DNA of 7,102 bases. Source: Bacteroidia bacterium. GTDB lineage: Bacteria > Bacteroidota > Bacteroidia > NS11-12g > UBA9320. The notes under the pieces were generated by a model. It searched no databases. It was not told the origin of the DNA and was given only the letters and a program-made list of their open reading frames with translations. The DNA lies in contig JAQWZS010000156.1 of assembly GCA_029253325.1 (NCBI GenBank), forward strand, positions 1-7,102. The letters are read 5' to 3'. Below, piece by piece: positions 5,288 to 7,102 of this stretch. Each line of letters begins with the position of its first letter. Within the stretch, counting starts at the first letter, position 1. A program made the position numbers and the translations under genes.

Positions 5288-6607
5288 TTAGCGATATTTT
5301 CTTTTTGTAAACCATTTATCGTTTAAATTTAAACCTAATCCTATTTTGAAATAATCTTCTTGTATAAAGTCATTTGAGCTAGAACCTCTTTTAATATACT
5401 CTGCTGAAATATTTACCCTACTTACAACGGGCACTTTCTCATCTTCTAATCTAACAGACTTTATTACGGGTAAACCTAGTCCAAAACTTATGCCAAACTC
5501 ACGAAAAGTTTGACTACCAAAATTATAGTACAAGTCCTCATACCTTGTCCCAATGCTGTACCTGACGTGCTTGAAAAAAGAACCTCTCTCGCCATAATTT
5601 GGTGAAGGAATTATCGAAAATCCAGCTGAATATCTCATATTGTCTTTAAATTCTCCAGAACTAACCTTGTTCTCAACAGAAGAAAACAAAATTTGTTCAG
5701 CTTCAAGTGATAGTGCCCATTTGTCTCCCTTGTTTAGCGTATATCCTACAGCTACTCCAAGAGGTTTACTGACTGTGTCTTTTTTGTTATCTTCAAATGT
5801 TAAGGTGTCAATCGGAAACGTATTCCCAACCATAAAACTTTGTCCATAAAATGTTTCTGCATAACGATACCCATCACCATACAGCTTTGAACCTCCCTTA
5901 AAAACTGCACCTAGGGTATGATTAATCTCATTTCCTTTCTTACTTTGAATAGAATACTGGACACCAAGATCAAAATCCAAGCCCTTGTAAGCAAAAAATG
6001 TCTCATCACTAAAGCTGTATACCTTGTCAGTATTAGGATAAACTCGATACTTTCTAGACTGAATATTTCCAAAGTTCATATTCAAGTTACCTCCGAAGCT
6101 AAAATTCTTCATCAACTCAACACCATACCCTATATACAGGCGATTAATTCCTCCAGAACCTTTATACAAATTAAAATAAGACGGAGTGTCAAGATTTATA
6201 TTATTCTTAATCTCATAACCAACATCACTGTATTGGTTTACACCAAAGCTAAATGCCATAGACTTTTCAGTATTCAATGGAAAAGCCATTGCAAAATGAT
6301 TGAAATTACCAGAATTAGTCTCAGCTTCTGTTGTTTGATCGGAAATTTTTCCAAAATTCACGCCAGCACCTACATTATAAACCGTAAACCTAATTTTAGA
6401 ATAACTAGCCGGGTTTGAAAATGAAAAATTGTTTTGATCTCTAAGTGAAACTGAGGCTCCCCCAACTCCACGATGTTGTGTAAATCCTCCAGGTGTCAAC
6501 TCACCAAGACCAAATATGCTATATGGAGAACTTGTACTTAGTTGAGCAAATGCCGTAGACGGAAATAGCATAAGTATCAAAATGCAACTTCTGAATAACT
6601 TATGCAT
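5288..6607 (-). CDS. Outer-membrane beta-barrel protein, function unknown
   Basis: The 439-residue product has a signal peptide (MHKLFRSCILILMLFPSTAFAQ, cleavage after residue 20-22). A conserved Bacteroidota entry segment follows, SPYSIFGLGEL at 27-36 with RGVGGASVSLRD just after, and SNPASYS at 64-70. The rest alternates hydrophobic and polar residues with many glycines and aromatics (for example GISFGLGLPV, FKIGLGLNLN), as in an outer-membrane beta-barrel, and it ends with NDKWFTKRKYR. The overall pattern resembles FadL/PorV-like barrels, but I cannot assign a substrate. The ATG at 6607 overlaps the end of coaX by 8 bases (CATGCATAA holds both start and stop), implying coupling; an in-frame TTG at 6637 would extend it ten residues but is less likely. 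The TPR gene follows after two bases, so the barrel and the TPR protein are probably made together. Confidence 0.85.
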   Translation of the reverse strand: MHKLFRSCILILMLFPSTAFAQLSTSSPYSIFGLGELTPGGFTQHRGVGGASVSLRDQNNFSFSNPASYSKIRFTVYNVGAGVNFGKISDQTTEAETNSGNFNHFAMAFPLNTEKSMAFSFGVNQYSDVGYEIKNNINLDTPSYFNLYKGSGGINRLYIGYGVELMKNFSFGGNLNMNFGNIQSRKYRVYPNTDKVYSFSDETFFAYKGLDFDLGVQYSIQSKKGNEINHTLGAVFKGGSKLYGDGYRYAETFYGQSFMVGNTFPIDTLTFEDNKKDTVSKPLGVAVGYTLNKGDKWALSLEAEQILFSSVENKVSSGEFKDNMRYSAGFSIIPSPNYGERGSFFKHVRYSIGTRYEDLYYNFGSQTFREFGISFGLGLPVIKSVRLEDEKVPVVSRVNISAEYIKRGSSSNDFIQEDYFKIGLGLNLNDKWFTKRKYR

Positions 6608-7102
6608 GGTGTTGTATGATTTGATTGAGACCTTCAAGGACTAAATTTGGGCGTGCGAATATCTCATTTTTGATGACTTTATCAAAATGGAAAATGTTTT
6701 CACCACAAAAAACAATTTTCAATGAATTATACAACTCATTTTGTTCCTGAATATATCCTAAAATCTCATGACGAATAGACTGACTTACGCCAATTTGAAT
6801 TGACTCAACCGTTGACTTGCCAGGAAATTTCTTTGAATCATCTATTTCAACCAACGGAAGCCCAGCGGTAAATTGATTCATTGCTTTGAATCTAATATTC
6901 ATGCCAGGAGAAATCATACCTCCTAAAAACTCACTTTTTTGCAACAAATCCATTGTAAGGCATGTTCCTATATCTATAATTAAACATGTTGAATCTGGTT
7001 TAAAAAAATGAGATCCAACAGCAGCAGCAATTCTATCAGCACCGAGTGTTTCCGGTGTGTTATAGTTCAATTGAATTGGAATAGGTGTTTGACAACTTAG
7101 GT
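6600..7102 (-). CDS. coaX: Type III pantothenate kinase CoaX (5' end outside window)
   Basis: CoaX phosphorylates pantothenate with ATP, the first step of coenzyme A synthesis, in the cytoplasm. The visible 166 residues are the C-terminal two thirds of a protein usually about 240-260 long. They include TPIPI then TPETLGADRIAAAVG, which holds the conserved GADR arginine; IIDIGTCLTMDLL with the ASKHA-type DxGT motif and its catalytic-site aspartate region; GGMISPGMNIRFKAM; FTAGLPLVE; and KSTVESIQIGVSQSI. The N-terminal DxGN phosphate-binding motif is expected beyond the window edge and cannot be checked. The reading frame is open through base 7102, so an apparent TTG start at 7070 is not real. 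The gene ends in TAA, overlapping the next gene by 8 bases; its presence ahead of envelope genes follows the flavobacterial gene order and need not imply a functional link. Confidence 0.95.
   Translation of the reverse strand, partial: LSCQTPIPIQLNYNTPETLGADRIAAAVGSHFFKPDSTCLIIDIGTCLTMDLLQKSEFLGGMISPGMNIRFKAMNQFTAGLPLVEIDDSKKFPGKSTVESIQIGVSQSIRHEILGYIQEQNELYNSLKIVFCGENIFHFDKVIKNEIFARPNLVLEGLNQIIQHHA

Noticed and set aside
5640..5849. Plus-strand open frame of 69 codons opposite the barrel gene
   Set aside because: Antisense shadow of the barrel gene with no supporting feature.
5918..6418. Plus-strand open frame of 166 codons opposite the barrel gene
   Set aside because: It lies wholly antisense to a well-supported beta-barrel gene, has no recognisable domain or signal, and its composition is what the complement of that gene gives.
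1..7102. Search by eye for tRNA, rRNA, CRISPR repeats, insertion sequences and transposases
   Set aside because: No repeated spacer pattern, transposase-like protein, terminal inverted repeats with target duplication or RNA-gene signature was seen; coding density is almost complete.

Overview
The window looks like a chromosomal segment from a member of the Bacteroidota, most likely a Flavobacteriia-type marine or freshwater bacterium. The support is: AT-rich DNA with little sign of Shine-Dalgarno sequences; a TAnnTTTG-type promoter box; a gene neighbourhood (coaX, outer-membrane barrel, TPR protein, lptC, small two-helix protein) that I recall as typical of Flavobacteriia; and Ccm proteins with Bacteroidota-style sequence features. 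All genes lie on the minus strand, so the order of transcription runs from high to low coordinates. Both window ends cut a gene.

Unit 1 (7102 down to about 3086) is an envelope and cofactor operon. It begins with the C-terminal two thirds of type III pantothenate kinase (coaX, 5' end outside the window). Then come an outer-membrane beta-barrel protein of about 439 residues, a secreted TPR-repeat protein of 461 residues, the LPS-export lipoprotein LptC, and a 69-residue protein with two membrane helices. Genes overlap by a few bases or are separated by at most 15, which suggests one transcript with coupled translation. A weak hairpin at 3063..3084 probably ends the unit. A stronger terminator-like hairpin followed by a T-tract lies inside the start of lptC (3831..3868), and this is the most unusual nucleic-acid feature of the window.

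Unit 2 (3001 down to 1 and beyond) is a cytochrome c maturation (System I) cluster: ccmC, a ccmD-like small gene, ccmE, and ccmF (3' end outside the window). A Bacteroidota-type promoter box sits 14 bases in front of the GTG start of ccmC, in the only real intergenic gap (3002..3085). CcmC would load heme onto periplasmic CcmE, the CcmD-like protein would sit in that complex, and CcmF would transfer heme from CcmE to apocytochrome c. CcmE carries CPSKY in place of the usual HxxxY heme-attachment motif, so the covalent-heme residue would be cysteine instead of histidine. No ccmA, ccmB, ccmG or ccmH is visible.

Overall this is mostly a housekeeping region. I see no mobile element, CRISPR array, RNA gene, toxin-antitoxin pair or defence system. 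The points worth a second look are the CxxxY CcmE, the hairpin inside lptC, the departure in the CcmC tryptophan motif, and the uncharacterised barrel/TPR pair next to lptC.
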